From Rhodothermaceae bacterium (GTDB taxonomy: Bacteria > Bacteroidota > Rhodothermia > Rhodothermales > Bin80), in contig VXSC01000032.1 of assembly GCA_009838195.1 (NCBI GenBank), forward strand, positions 52,060 through 116,059: a stretch of DNA of 64,000 nt, written 5' to 3'. Position numbers and translations under genes: made by a program. The notes under the pieces were generated by a model. It saw only the letters and a list, made by a program, of their open reading frames with translations. It was not told where the DNA came from and did not search any database. Below are positions 1 through 9,970 of the stretch, piece after piece (position 1 is the first letter of the stretch; every line of letters begins with the position of its first letter).

Positions 1-160
1 ACGATACCAACGCTGTGAGGTCCGTTGCCTGAACAGGGATATTCTTCCCGAACTGCGCCGTCCCGGGGTTCCCCGGTGCAATAAATAGAACATCTGCACC
101 GCGCACAGCCCATGCCAGCGCGTGCTCACGCCCACCACTTCCAACAATGAGAATTCGCAT
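1..160 (-). CDS. purD: Phosphoribosylamine-glycine ligase, N-terminal part (runs off window)
   Basis: The first 53 codons are visible, starting at an ATG at 160 and running off the left edge. The product begins MRILIVGSGGREHALAWAV, the glycine-rich start of GAR synthetase, followed by a typical APGNPGT segment. The family joins glycine to phosphoribosylamine with ATP in step two of de novo purine synthesis in the cytosol. It lies 14 bases downstream of the mutS stop on the same strand, so it may be co-transcribed with mutS. Only the N-terminal domain can be judged; the ATP-grasp domain is outside the window. Confidence 0.93.
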   Translation of the reverse strand, partial: MRILIVGSGGREHALAWAVRGADVLFIAPGNPGTAQFGKNIPVQATDLTALVS

Positions 161-174
161 GGTAAAGCTATGGT

Positions 175-2742
175 TTAATCAGACTGCTCCTTCAACTCGG
201 CCAGAAGCAACAATGCCTGCATTGGTGTGATTTTATCTGGATCAATTTCCTTAAGCCGATCTCGCAGTGGATCTGGTTCCGGTTCATCAAAGAGGGGCAT
301 CTGAGTGGATTCAATCTCAGGAGAGATCTCTCGGCTCACCGTTTCCTGCGACTCCAGCTCCTGCAGAATTATTTTCGCTCGCTGTAACAGTTTCGAGGGC
401 AAGCCCGCCATGTGGGCTACCTCAATTCCATATGAGTGATCTGCGGCACCACGAACCAGTTTACGAAGAAAAACAATCTTGCCTTTATGCTCCTGTACGT
501 GAATGCGATGATTCTCTACTCGCTCAAGCTGCTCTTCCAATGCATTCAGTTCATGGTAATGTGTCGCGAAGAGGGTTCGTGCCGCAATCGAATCATTCTG
601 ATGTAGGTATTCTACCAGAGCCCATGCAATCGAGAGCCCATCGAACGTGCTGGTACCCCGACCTACTTCATCTAAAAGGATGAGAGAGCTTTGGGTGGCG
701 TTATTGAGAATGTTGGCAGTCTCATTCATTTCCACCAGGAAAGTGCTCTCACCTGCAGCCAGATTATCCGATGCACCAACCCGGGTAAAGATGCGATCAA
801 CCACACCAATTTGTGCTTTTTTCGCTGGCACAAAACTTCCTGTCTGTGCCATCAAAACAATCAAACCCACTTGGCGCAAGACGACACTCTTACCCGCCAT
901 ATTGGGGCCTGTGATAATCAGTATCTGATTCTTGTCTGGATCGATGTTCACCGAGTTGGGGACGAATGTTTCGGCGATAGATTGCTCCACAATAGGATGT
1001 CTCCCGTCAAGAATTCGAAGGCATCGGGAGTTATTCAACTCCGGCCTCACATATCTTTCACGCACCGCTACCTCCGCAAATGCCACCAGACAATCCAATA
1101 CAGCAATCGCTGTCCCCAAGTCCTGAAGTTCCTGAGACTTTATGGATAAATTAGCTCGCAAGGAGTGTAGCAGTTCATTCTCAAGCACTGCGATCTTTTC
1201 TTTTGCACCAAGAACACGTTCTTCGTACTCCTTCAACTCACTCGTGATATACCGCTCTGCATTGACCAGCGTTTGCTTACGAACGTAGTCCCCAGGGACC
1301 TTATCTCGATGAGTATTTGTAATCTCAAGATAGTATCCGAATACTTTGTTATAACCTACTTTGAGGGATGGGATACCGGTTCGTTCGATTTCACGCTTTT
1401 GTAATGTCTCAATGAACTTTTTCCCTGAACTGGAAATTTCTTGAAGTTCATCCAGATCGCGGCTATAACCTGAGCGAAAAATCTGCCCCGAGGATTCATC
1501 CAGAGCCTGATGGATCATTGACTCGACCTCGCTGCATGGGTTCAGGGCCTGGGCTAGTTTTCCCAAAACCGGACATTCCGATGCATTCAGTTGCAAAATT
1601 ATATCTGGCACCTGGTGCAGGGCAAGCCCCAGACTTAGAAGCTCCCGTGGAATGGCACGCTGTGTACAGATTCTGGCAACTACCCGCTCAATATCACAAA
1701 CCTGCTTTAGGTGATCTTGCAAGCTACTTCGGATATCCGAATTTCCAACTAGTGTCTCCACAGCATCAAGCCGCCGATTGATCCGCTGAACATCACGCAG
1801 TGGCTGAAAAAGCCATCGCCGTAATGTCCGCGCCCCCATGGCAGTAAAAGTATGATCCAGAAGCTTGACCAAGGTCATCGCCTTGGAATCCCCATGAAGA
1901 GGTGTAAGCAGTTCAAGATTCCTACGTGTTTGCGGATCAAGGAGCATCGTGCCTTGATCCGTTTGCAGGCGAATCTTTTTGATGTGTTCTGGCTTCCCTT
2001 TTTGGGTTTCAATCAAATAGTGGAGGACTGCCCCTGCTGCAACAATTCCCTCTCGTAGCTCAGAAACGCCAAACCCCTTCAGGGAATGCGTACCAAAGTG
2101 TTCGAGTAGTGTGAGGTTGGCAAAGTCATAATCGAAGACCCAATCTTCACGCGGTGTGACAATGTAGCCTTGGTTACGCAGATCCTGAACGGAGTCCCGG
2201 ATTGATTTATCAATCAGGATCTCCGATGGCTCAATGCTTTGTAAGAGGTTGCTAAGCCGAAAATGGCTAACCTCCGTAAGCACAAACTCACCGGTTGAAA
2301 CGTCCGCATAAGACACCCCTGCCTGCCTCTTTCCATAATGTACTGCTACCAAGTAGTTGGCCTGCTTCGGTGAAAGTGTTTGGTCCCGAAGTGATACCCC
2401 AGGGGTGACGACTTCCGTTACTCCTCGTTTTACCAGAGATTTTGTTGCCTTGGGATCTTCCAACTGCTCACAAATGGCAACTCTCAGCCCCGCATCAACC
2501 AATTTGGGAAGATGATTTTCAAGCGCATGGTGAGGGAATCCTGCCAGTGCTACACTCTCTGTCGCACCATGTCCTCGCTTGGTCAACACAATTCCAAGTA
2601 CGTCACTTGCCCTCAGGGCATCCTCTTCAAATGTCTCGTAGAAATCGCCCATGCGAAACAGCAACAATGTATCCGGATTCTCTTCTTTAATCCGGTAATA
2701 CTGTCGCATCAGCGGTGTTTTACCTATGTTCTTCTGTGGCAT
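175..2742 (-). CDS. mutS: DNA mismatch repair protein MutS
   Basis: The protein has 855 residues, the normal MutS length. The mismatch-reading motif GDFYE (residues 32-36, with the Phe and Glu that contact the mispair) is intact. The ATPase has Walker A GPNMAGKS at 612-619, the STF motif near 666 and Walker B LLDEVGRGTS near 689. MutS dimers find mispairs and recruit MutL. The C-terminus includes the family's usual tail, ending near MQALLLLAELKEQ. It starts at ATG 2742 in a minus-strand run between the deacetylase-like gene and purD. The partner mutL is about 7 kb away in the same window. Confidence 0.98.
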   Translation of the reverse strand: MPQKNIGKTPLMRQYYRIKEENPDTLLLFRMGDFYETFEEDALRASDVLGIVLTKRGHGATESVALAGFPHHALENHLPKLVDAGLRVAICEQLEDPKATKSLVKRGVTEVVTPGVSLRDQTLSPKQANYLVAVHYGKRQAGVSYADVSTGEFVLTEVSHFRLSNLLQSIEPSEILIDKSIRDSVQDLRNQGYIVTPREDWVFDYDFANLTLLEHFGTHSLKGFGVSELREGIVAAGAVLHYLIETQKGKPEHIKKIRLQTDQGTMLLDPQTRRNLELLTPLHGDSKAMTLVKLLDHTFTAMGARTLRRWLFQPLRDVQRINRRLDAVETLVGNSDIRSSLQDHLKQVCDIERVVARICTQRAIPRELLSLGLALHQVPDIILQLNASECPVLGKLAQALNPCSEVESMIHQALDESSGQIFRSGYSRDLDELQEISSSGKKFIETLQKREIERTGIPSLKVGYNKVFGYYLEITNTHRDKVPGDYVRKQTLVNAERYITSELKEYEERVLGAKEKIAVLENELLHSLRANLSIKSQELQDLGTAIAVLDCLVAFAEVAVRERYVRPELNNSRCLRILDGRHPIVEQSIAETFVPNSVNIDPDKNQILIITGPNMAGKSVVLRQVGLIVLMAQTGSFVPAKKAQIGVVDRIFTRVGASDNLAAGESTFLVEMNETANILNNATQSSLILLDEVGRGTSTFDGLSIAWALVEYLHQNDSIAARTLFATHYHELNALEEQLERVENHRIHVQEHKGKIVFLRKLVRGAADHSYGIEVAHMAGLPSKLLQRAKIILQELESQETVSREISPEIESTQMPLFDEPEPDPLRDRLKEIDPDKITPMQALLLLAELKEQSD

Positions 2743-2765
2743 AAATTACAGCAGGTGAGCCTCGA

Positions 2766-4172
2766 TCATACCGGATATCCTCTCCATGAGCTAAGTGCAT
2801 TTCTTAAAGAGCCAATATATGCCCCCTGTTCACTACACCATTGAACGATGGCCTCAAAATGTTTGCCCCATCCTGGATAATCCATTTCTTCCCCAATCAC
2901 ATTATGCCACAATGCAACCCCTACTCCACCAAATTTCTGGCACATTCTTAGAATTTCGGTGCTTTCGTGGATAGCTTCTTCCACTCCATAATTCTGCCGG
3001 TTAAAGAGAACCCCATCCATCAAGAGCAGGGGCATTTCCCACAGGTCCATCACCTCGTTCCTATTACAGTCAAACTTTAAAAATGGCATACAGGTACCAT
3101 TCCTGAATCCTGCACACTCCGAAAATCCAAGCGATGAATCAATCAGGAAGCCGGCTTCAGCCTGCAACCGCGGTGTGATCCTGGGATCATAGCGCAGGAA
3201 ATGTTGCCGGACACTCACGGGGGGCGTTCCAATTTGATTGGTGAGTGTACGGCGCTCGCTGCGCAAATAGCCGGGATGCGCATATGCATGGTAACTAGGA
3301 TGCAACCCAATTTCAAAATCATCCGACTGCAGATCCCGCAGCATTTTTTGCAAGAATTTCTGATCCAGTCGATAATCCACATCATTGGGGCCATGAGCGG
3401 CAGCTTTAAGAAAAACGGTTGCGCTCCCATACCTGCGAATCAAACGATGCATTCGATACAATGCAGTTTGAAATGCATCTCCGGGCGTGAAATAACTTTG
3501 GATAAATTGAAATAACCTGCGCCACCTCTCCATACCATTCACCTTTCGGTGATTCAGAAGAAAATAGTGCACCTTCTCCCTGAGAATCATCCCTAACCGC
3601 CAATGTTGAAGATAGTCTACATCAATGGTCGGACAAAATGCCCACTTTTTCCCCGCCCAAGTCTTTGACGATACCTGAATCCCCGCTGCGACAAGTTTTC
3701 CTTGAAGCACCTCACGATAACAATCCACAACCGGAATATGCGTCACATTCAGCATTGCCTGAAGTGATTCTTTGTGAGGGAAGCGGCCATGCGGGTCCCT
3801 CGCGATAGTTGCATTCTCCTGCCAGCCGGAGAGCCAATAAAATGTCGATGCGACTAAATCATCCCCCGTCTTTGACGAGAAAAGAACTGGAAAATTGCAG
3901 CCGAAATTGTCTTGCCATGTAACGGAAGCCACATTCAGTGGGGCAAAATCATCAAAGAAATCTTCTGAGTTGGGAGCTAGCGGCAATACAATGATCTTTG
4001 GGTCAAGCCCGGAGGGCGCATCCCCATAGTAGATTCCCCGCCCGCCCAGCTTACTGCGGGACTGAAATATCGGACCCAAACCAAGCGGGCCAAGTAACAT
4101 GCGTATACTATACTCAGCCTTAGGCCTGTATTGGTGGCCCACTTCAAGGCACACGGGAATTGCTGAATTCAT
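2766..4172 (-). CDS. NodB-like polysaccharide deacetylase family protein
   Basis: The protein has 468 residues from ATG 4172; an in-frame TTG two codons earlier is less likely. An N-terminal region of about 180 residues precedes a NodB-like fold. The metal and catalytic motifs are recognisable as TIDVD (about 182-186) and a later IGLHPSYHAY segment matching the family H-x-x-x-H motif. The C-terminus carries a FGGVGVALWHN strand. The family removes acyl groups from surface or peptidoglycan sugars; the substrate here cannot be read. No signal peptide is seen, so a cytoplasmic enzyme acting on a lipid-linked or nucleotide sugar is possible. It ends 23 bases before mutS on the same strand. Confidence 0.72.
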   Translation of the reverse strand: MNSAIPVCLEVGHQYRPKAEYSIRMLLGPLGLGPIFQSRSKLGGRGIYYGDAPSGLDPKIIVLPLAPNSEDFFDDFAPLNVASVTWQDNFGCNFPVLFSSKTGDDLVASTFYWLSGWQENATIARDPHGRFPHKESLQAMLNVTHIPVVDCYREVLQGKLVAAGIQVSSKTWAGKKWAFCPTIDVDYLQHWRLGMILREKVHYFLLNHRKVNGMERWRRLFQFIQSYFTPGDAFQTALYRMHRLIRRYGSATVFLKAAAHGPNDVDYRLDQKFLQKMLRDLQSDDFEIGLHPSYHAYAHPGYLRSERRTLTNQIGTPPVSVRQHFLRYDPRITPRLQAEAGFLIDSSLGFSECAGFRNGTCMPFLKFDCNRNEVMDLWEMPLLLMDGVLFNRQNYGVEEAIHESTEILRMCQKFGGVGVALWHNVIGEEMDYPGWGKHFEAIVQWCSEQGAYIGSLRNALSSWRGYPV

Positions 4173-4267
4173 TGACAATTGTTTTTCTTCATACCGTCAG
4201 TTCCCGCATCAAATTAAGCAGTTTGTCCATTCTCTAGGTGACTAGCTGAACGCCGGAAAGCATTATA

Positions 4268-5542
4268 ATGGCCCGTGATCTTACCGTACTTGCTGACCCT
4301 GTCCATGGATTCATTAAAATTCCTCAGAAGATAATCCAATCACTGTTAGAATCCCTCGAAGTGCAAAGACTTCGTCGGATTAAGCAGTTGGGGATGGGAT
4401 CTCTCGTTTTTCCTGCGGCAGAGCACAGTCGCTTTCCACACGCTTTGGGAGCAATGGGACTGTTATCTGGCGCATTAGACAGTTTTGAAGCGAAGGGAAC
4501 TCGCATCGAAGAGGAAGAGCGGCTGACCGCTATGGCGGCGATCCTCTTACACGACATTGGCCACAGTCCCTTTTCGCATACGCTCGAGTCCAAGCTGATC
4601 CATGATACGAAGCACGAGGAGATAAGCATAGCATTGGTTAAGCGCCTCAAATCACAGATGGGCAGCCTGCTTGACATGGCGATAGAAATGCTTGAGGGTA
4701 ACTATGAAAAACCATTCTTTAATGCTTTGATTTCCAGTCAACTGGATATGGACCGTCTCGATTACCTGTGCAGAGATTCTCATTTTACCGGGGTTGCCGA
4801 AGGCAGGATCGGAGTTGGCCGGATTCTACGAACATTATGTGTCCATCCTGCCGATGGCGGGTCTAAATCCCACCTTGCCATTGAGTCTAAAGGGGTATAT
4901 GCGGTTGAAAATGTGCTCATTGCAAGAAGGCTAATGTACTGGCAGGTGTATGTTCATAAGACAGTCATTGCTGCAGACCATGCACTTGTAGGGGCCATTG
5001 ATCGGGCTCGTGACCTGATTCGCAATGGTGACGATGATGCCGTGCATGGAATATCTCCGACCCTCTATTGGTTTCTCAAGGAGAATCCAGATAAGAGCCG
5101 AGTTATTGAGGATCAGGTTCTGACTCGCTTTCTTGATTTAGATGACTCCGAGGTGATTTACAGCTTAAAGCAGTGGTGCACCAGTAACGACCGAATTCTC
5201 GCGGATTTATCGCGTCGGATTATTACCAGGGATTTATTCCGTTGCACCTTTCTAGAGGAAGAACCAAGCGATCATCTTCGTGAAAACTGGAGGGACCGCG
5301 TAACGCATACTCTGAGGAAAATGGGGATTACAAGCCCTGAAGCCCATACCTATTACTTAAAAGTCGGCAAATCCAGTCACGCGGCCTATAAACCGGACAA
5401 GAATGTCGTGCATGTCCTGAGTCCTCAGGGTCACCTGAGCGAGCTGGGTCAGTACGCGGATGGAGCCGCAATCAATGCCCTCACCAAGTTTGTACAAAAA
5501 CCATATGCCTGTCACCCAAAAACCGTCGAGTTAGAGCTATGA
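4268..5542 (+). CDS. HD superfamily phosphohydrolase (dGTPase-like, COG1078 type)
   Basis: The protein has 424 residues. The N-terminus ADPVHGFI and the order H58 (RFPHALGAM), H95-D96 (LLHDIGHSPFSH) and a later LDMDRLDYL give the metal-binding HD domain of the YwfO/SAMHD1-like group. The family hydrolyses (d)NTPs, but the substrate is not readable here. It is divergent from the deacetylase gene (95 bases between starts) and convergent with the isomerase gene. Its TGA at 5540-5542 abuts the opposing stop codon, so the two genes overlap by six bases. Confidence 0.85.
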   Translation: MARDLTVLADPVHGFIKIPQKIIQSLLESLEVQRLRRIKQLGMGSLVFPAAEHSRFPHALGAMGLLSGALDSFEAKGTRIEEEERLTAMAAILLHDIGHSPFSHTLESKLIHDTKHEEISIALVKRLKSQMGSLLDMAIEMLEGNYEKPFFNALISSQLDMDRLDYLCRDSHFTGVAEGRIGVGRILRTLCVHPADGGSKSHLAIESKGVYAVENVLIARRLMYWQVYVHKTVIAADHALVGAIDRARDLIRNGDDDAVHGISPTLYWFLKENPDKSRVIEDQVLTRFLDLDDSEVIYSLKQWCTSNDRILADLSRRIITRDLFRCTFLEEEPSDHLRENWRDRVTHTLRKMGITSPEAHTYYLKVGKSSHAAYKPDKNVVHVLSPQGHLSELGQYADGAAINALTKFVQKPYACHPKTVELEL

Positions 5543-6487
5543 TTCCAGGGCGTTACGGCAGTACTCTACACACTTGCCCATTTCCTCCATCACACTGGAT
5601 CCCTCGGGAATCGGGTATTCCAGCTCAATCATCGCAGGAATCGGATACCCCTCGTCTCTGATCAGTTGCAGTACTTCGGCAATCGGAGTATCTCCCATAC
5701 CCCAGGAAACATTGTCCTGCCCGTTTTCAGGGCTTTTTCGATCCTTGAGATGTAAATGGGCAATTCGATCGTGGTATTGCTGGATAACTGGGATCGGAGA
5801 TGTCCCCAATGCAGCGACATAGTGGCCGATATCTAGATTGAGCATATTGTTTGGCGAATGTGCCAAATACTCATCAAAACTAAAATCTTCGTTGGCTACC
5901 TGCAGATGATTATGCATGCTATTAAGCAAACCATGTTTGGATGCAATGGGGGCCATTCGCTCGGATGAACTGGCGGAGATTTCGAAGGAGATTCCACGAG
6001 CCCCAATTGCTTTTGCGGCACGGTACGCATAATCAATATCTTCGTCCGACCAGTTGGGGTTGCCCAATTTCAAGATATCAACCTCAACACCTGCATCCCT
6101 ATACATTTCTCCTAACTCTGTAAATTTTTCGATCGGAGCGCTGCGACGCCACTTCTGGAGTTCCAACTCGGCTTCTCTCCTTGCATCCATATAGGCAGTC
6201 CTTTCCTCCGATGTCATGGAGTCGAGACGACGCCAAGGCGAGCCTCCTGACGGGGCACCGGCATATCTCTCGGCGGGGGTCCCCATTAACTCTACCGTAT
6301 CGAGTCCGAGCGTTTTCATATATCCAAGAATTTCTTCCGCACTATCAGGAATCTGGCGAAAGCTATAGGATATCGCGCCGATCTTTACAGCAGAAGGAGT
6401 TGCCAATAGCTGACGTGGAGCAACCGCGATTCCGGTAACTGCCGTGGCAATTTTCAGAAAATCACGGCGGTTAAATATCGTATTCAT
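5537..6487 (-). CDS. Tat-exported sugar phosphate isomerase/epimerase-like TIM-barrel protein
   Basis: The protein has 316 residues. The N-terminus NRRDFLKIATAVTGIAVAP has a twin-arginine signal followed by a hydrophobic stretch and an A-x-A-like site (QLLA), so export to the periplasm is likely. The rest fits the xylose-isomerase-like TIM barrel (AP_endonuc_2): KIGAISYSFRQI at the start, a central NMLNLDIGHY strand, HLHLKDRK with metal-ligand His residues, then AMIELEYP. Family members epimerise or isomerise sugars or inositols. The substrate is unknown and no sugar operon is adjacent. Confidence 0.8.
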   Translation of the reverse strand: MNTIFNRRDFLKIATAVTGIAVAPRQLLATPSAVKIGAISYSFRQIPDSAEEILGYMKTLGLDTVELMGTPAERYAGAPSGGSPWRRLDSMTSEERTAYMDARREAELELQKWRRSAPIEKFTELGEMYRDAGVEVDILKLGNPNWSDEDIDYAYRAAKAIGARGISFEISASSSERMAPIASKHGLLNSMHNHLQVANEDFSFDEYLAHSPNNMLNLDIGHYVAALGTSPIPVIQQYHDRIAHLHLKDRKSPENGQDNVSWGMGDTPIAEVLQLIRDEGYPIPAMIELEYPIPEGSSVMEEMGKCVEYCRNALES

Positions 6488-6714
6488 GGTGGGACAGAGT
6501 TTGTTATTGAGTTAGGAGAGAAGTTACTGAATCTATTGGCAAACAGCAACGACGGACTCATGAGTATGTATGATTAACGCCCCCTCCCGTTGGCATGACC
6601 AATTCGTTCAGGCTGAAGCGTGTGGGCTGAAGTAATGTATTAGGAAAAGACTATCCCCTGTGAGTTCCATCAATTCAGCGAAGAGTAAAGCAAACCATTA
6701 GAATATTGTTGAAG

Positions 6715-7890
6715 TTACTCACCAACAGGACTGTAGCTGCGAACTGAAATTTGAGGATATGGTGAGATGCGAGTAGTATACAAATGATCTTTTGAGATCG
6801 CCCTAATTATCGGCAATGAATCACCGATATACACTGCCTCCCCGGTGTGAGATAGCATGATATAAGACCGAAGTGCCGCGTATCTCTCTCCTCCCCCGTG
6901 AATACTCTCAGGCGTGAAAGAGGCGACCTGAACAATCACATATTTTTCAGGCAAAGAGACAACTCCGACTACCTGATCATACGTGCTGGAAAGTATACCC
7001 ACTGATATTTGAGATCGTCCTGAGTTTCCACGTTTGTTTTCTTCAACCTCAAGTGGCTCAAAATTTGAGACTCTTGCTACCCATTGAATGTCCCCTTCAA
7101 GTGAATAGCCATAGATCATTGGAAGCAACCGAGGAGCATATATGATCCTTCTAGGTTGTCTCGAACATGCTATGTGTCCTTCACCGAAGGTAAGTTGCAC
7201 CGCAGTAGATGGGGAATTGTATATGGTACCAAAAGAGCCTGAGCGATTTCCATCCGATGAATAAGAAAAGATCGAATTGGAAGATTCTCCAAGAAAAGTG
7301 CCATGAACGTAGACAATCCCATCCTGCTTGCAAAGTCCAACTGGAGAAACAGATAGGGTCATTGTCTGTCCCAACTGATGTGCATTACCAACTCGATTGA
7401 AAATTGTCTTGCGGTAAGCTTTATCGACTACATAAATTCGTCCTGTAGAGTCAACTTCCATACCCCGAGGCTTGAAAAACTCACCCGGACCTCTACCCTC
7501 ACTCCCCACTGAATAGAGAAATACACCCTCCGGGTTAAATATTCTCACCTCACTGTATTGCGCATCCAGTATATATACATTCCCATTGGAATCCAATTTG
7601 ATATCGGAAATCTGGCTGAACATCTCGTATGGTTCTCCATTCTCTACTCCAAGTGTCAGGATCTCTGTTGATGACAGCAGATTCTGACCTAATTCTCTGG
7701 CATCTTGGAGATCTTTGGAATCATAGTCGCGTGAATCAAGATCATGACTATCCTCAATACCAGGAATCAGGCTTGGAATTGGATGAATGATTTTCTGAGT
7801 TTCCGCAGAAGCTCTAGATGAGCTCAGAAGAATCAGTAATGCACCAAAGAGAAATGACGTTGAGTAGTGAATTTTTTCCATTAAAACCAT
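6715..7890 (-). CDS. 6-bladed beta-propeller (NHL-repeat) exported protein
   Basis: The protein has 391 residues with a hydrophobic signal peptide ending near SSSRASA. From about residue 95 there are NHL-type blades: DSNGNVYILDAQYSEVRIF, then GPGEFFKPRGMEVDSTG with RIYVVDK. This is the pattern of the 6-bladed beta-propeller proteins common in Bacteroidota. The role is unknown; such propellers usually bind ligands or partner proteins in the periplasm or at the surface. Two ATGs, at 7890 and 7881, are possible starts. The gene stands alone, with about 185 and 227 bases of non-coding DNA on either side. Confidence 0.7.
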   Translation of the reverse strand: MVLMEKIHYSTSFLFGALLILLSSSRASAETQKIIHPIPSLIPGIEDSHDLDSRDYDSKDLQDARELGQNLLSSTEILTLGVENGEPYEMFSQISDIKLDSNGNVYILDAQYSEVRIFNPEGVFLYSVGSEGRGPGEFFKPRGMEVDSTGRIYVVDKAYRKTIFNRVGNAHQLGQTMTLSVSPVGLCKQDGIVYVHGTFLGESSNSIFSYSSDGNRSGSFGTIYNSPSTAVQLTFGEGHIACSRQPRRIIYAPRLLPMIYGYSLEGDIQWVARVSNFEPLEVEENKRGNSGRSQISVGILSSTYDQVVGVVSLPEKYVIVQVASFTPESIHGGGERYAALRSYIMLSHTGEAVYIGDSLPIIRAISKDHLYTTRISPYPQISVRSYSPVGE

Positions 7891-8076
7891 CGTTATTGGA
7901 GAGTTAACATGACATTGACCCTTGGTTGACTTTGAAGATCCCTCTTTCTTGTGTGAGAGATTTTACCCGTTCTTCAAGAGCGAATAGCACCCGGTCCGCT
8001 ACCCGTTTAAAGGCAACGAGGTTTCACACAGGTCCATAGCCTCAATCAGGTGACAGACCATCCCATTGCTGCTTGA

Positions 8077-8643
8077 TCAGTCATTCGCCGGCTCAGCACT
8101 CTTTAGATAGTACAGTGCAGGCAATTCGCGAAGTTCCTGAGCGATATCCAAACCGTACCCCACGATAAATTCCCCGCTGGAAATAAAGCCCACATGATCC
8201 ACTTCAATTGGACTCCCTTTTACCTTCACAAGGGAAACGATGGTAACGGACTTTGGCCCATACTTGGAAAGTTGCTGGCGTACATATGTCAGCGTTCGAC
8301 CTGAGTCGACAACATCTTCAACCAGAATTACATGTTGATCGTGAAGGGGCACTGTCGGGGGCATGATCTCTTGTATGGACTGGTTGCTTGTCATTCGGTC
8401 ACCATAGGAACTCAAGCGCCAGAAGTCAACGACGCAGGGAAGTTTTATGGCGCGTACCAAGTCTGCTGTAAAGATGAATGCTCCCTGCATTAAGCCGATC
8501 ACAATCGGGCGGTGTCCCCGATGCGTACGGGTTAATATTTGTCCGATTTCCCGAACACGCACTGCAATAGCATCGGCATCCTTGAACAGCTTCAGACGCC
8601 GGCCATGAATGATTTCAGTTTCGTTCAAAATAGAGTCTAGCAT
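8077..8643 (-). CDS. hpt: Hypoxanthine phosphoribosyltransferase
   Basis: The protein has 188 residues from the ATG at 8643, the usual HPRT size. The PRPP-binding signature VEDVVDSGRT lies at 108-117, and GLMQGAFIF and LSSYG form the family's other loops. The enzyme salvages hypoxanthine or guanine to IMP or GMP. The first 29 bases overlap the 3' end of tilS. The frame stays open further upstream, but only inside tilS and without homology to the family, so the shorter start was chosen. The tilS-hpt pair is widespread in bacteria. Confidence 0.95.
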   Translation of the reverse strand: MLDSILNETEIIHGRRLKLFKDADAIAVRVREIGQILTRTHRGHRPIVIGLMQGAFIFTADLVRAIKLPCVVDFWRLSSYGDRMTSNQSIQEIMPPTVPLHDQHVILVEDVVDSGRTLTYVRQQLSKYGPKSVTIVSLVKVKGSPIEVDHVGFISSGEFIVGYGLDIAQELRELPALYYLKSAEPAND

Positions 8644-9970
8644 AGTTTCGAGTTGCATCCATGATCCGAAATGTATGCGAGAGGCGATATCCAACAACCC
8701 ATACAATTTCGCCCTTACTGCACACCACAATTGTGTCTTTTCGCTTGGAGGCTGGAACACCTATATCCGTTAACAGGTCGCTAACCTTTTTTGTACCCTC
8801 CATTCCCAGGGGGCGGATTCGATCCCCCGGTCTCCAGTTACGAACCGTCAAAGGTACAGTTAGTCGATCTGCGTCAAGCCAGGCTTCATCCGAACCGCGG
8901 AGATTGCCTGGTTTAGTGTGAGACAGATCAAGTCCAATCTGTCCTTCGGGAATGGCTACGGAGCTGGAATCCCCAAAGAGCTTTAATCTTTCCATTGGCT
9001 TGTGGTCAATGGAGTCCGAAAATGTGAGATAGTTTCGATCCCTCCATATCGCTCCCCCACCTACCTCAACCCGCTTCCCTGACTGCATGTGAATCAGAGC
9101 CATGACTCTCTGCGCCATTGCTTCATCGGCCGGAGCCCGTGGGATCCAATGACGCAGTCCTTCAATCACCAATCGCTGCGCTAATACATTGGGAATTTGC
9201 TCCAGATAGGTAATATCTAGCGATTGTCCCTCGGAGGCAGCATCAAAGTTCTCCGCAATTGCCGGAGCAATGAACTCGTCAACCCATTGTCCGACGAGAT
9301 TAGCGCTGCGAGCAAGTGCCTCGGCATTCAAATGCGGCATCACCTTGGTGCGCAACCTAGACCGCAGATACTTTTCATCCTGGTTGCTCATATCTTCGCG
9401 CCACTCAAGATGCCGGGCCTCGGCATAAGCACGAATGGAGTCTCTGGTTTCAGTAAGTAATGGTCGAATCAGATTGCATGATGCTTCCAAACACCGTACT
9501 GGACGCATTCCCACCATCCCTTCCAAGCCTGTGCCACGATTGAGGTTGATGAGTAAGGATTCGGCCTGATCGTCACAATGATGCCCTACCGCAACACTTG
9601 TGATCTGCCGCTCAGAAGCTGTTTTTGTAAATAGAGAATACCGTATCTCGCGGGCGGCCATTTGCACCGAGCGCTTGGTACCGGCAGCATGAGAACGTGC
9701 AGGAACTTGACGGACGTGGAGTTTCAGCCTCCGCTGAGCACATAGGTCACGTACAAATTTTTCATCCTCATCTGAGTCAGAACCACGTAATTGAAAATTT
9801 ACGTGAATAACTTCACACCCGAATCCGAGGCCATTCAACACATCCAGAAGCACAACCGAATCAACTCCTCCGCTGACTCCAATCAGGATCCGCTCGCCAG
9901 CCGCCACCTGACAGGTATGCTTCATATAAGCTGCGACCCGATCACGGAATGATTTCATCAGGCTCCCCAT
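8615..9970 (-). CDS. tilS: tRNA(Ile)-lysidine synthase
   Basis: The protein has 451 residues. The N-type ATP pyrophosphatase P-loop SGGVDS is at 33-38, followed by a Rossmann-like domain, a TilS substrate-binding region (MQSGKRVEVGGGAIWRD) and a C-terminal domain (TVRNWRPGDRIRPLG). The enzyme converts C34 of tRNA-Ile(CAU) to lysidine so that it reads AUA. Starts at ATG 9970 or 9958 both lie inside the mutL 3' end, overlapping it by 29 or 17 bases. The 3' end overlaps hpt. Translational coupling along mutL-tilS-hpt is likely. Confidence 0.96.
   Translation of the reverse strand: MGSLMKSFRDRVAAYMKHTCQVAAGERILIGVSGGVDSVVLLDVLNGLGFGCEVIHVNFQLRGSDSDEDEKFVRDLCAQRRLKLHVRQVPARSHAAGTKRSVQMAAREIRYSLFTKTASERQITSVAVGHHCDDQAESLLINLNRGTGLEGMVGMRPVRCLEASCNLIRPLLTETRDSIRAYAEARHLEWREDMSNQDEKYLRSRLRTKVMPHLNAEALARSANLVGQWVDEFIAPAIAENFDAASEGQSLDITYLEQIPNVLAQRLVIEGLRHWIPRAPADEAMAQRVMALIHMQSGKRVEVGGGAIWRDRNYLTFSDSIDHKPMERLKLFGDSSSVAIPEGQIGLDLSHTKPGNLRGSDEAWLDADRLTVPLTVRNWRPGDRIRPLGMEGTKKVSDLLTDIGVPASKRKDTIVVCSKGEIVWVVGYRLSHTFRIMDATRNYARLYFERN

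Noticed and set aside
5537..5542. Six-base overlap of convergent stop codons
   Set aside because: Common in compact genomes. No sign of a frameshift or of a shared terminator.
7904..8024. Open stretch on the minus strand between hpt and the propeller gene with a helix-like sequence (RVADRVLFALEERVKSL)
   Set aside because: It has no good start codon beyond an internal GTG and no family match; the rest of the gap has stops in all frames. Treated as intergenic.
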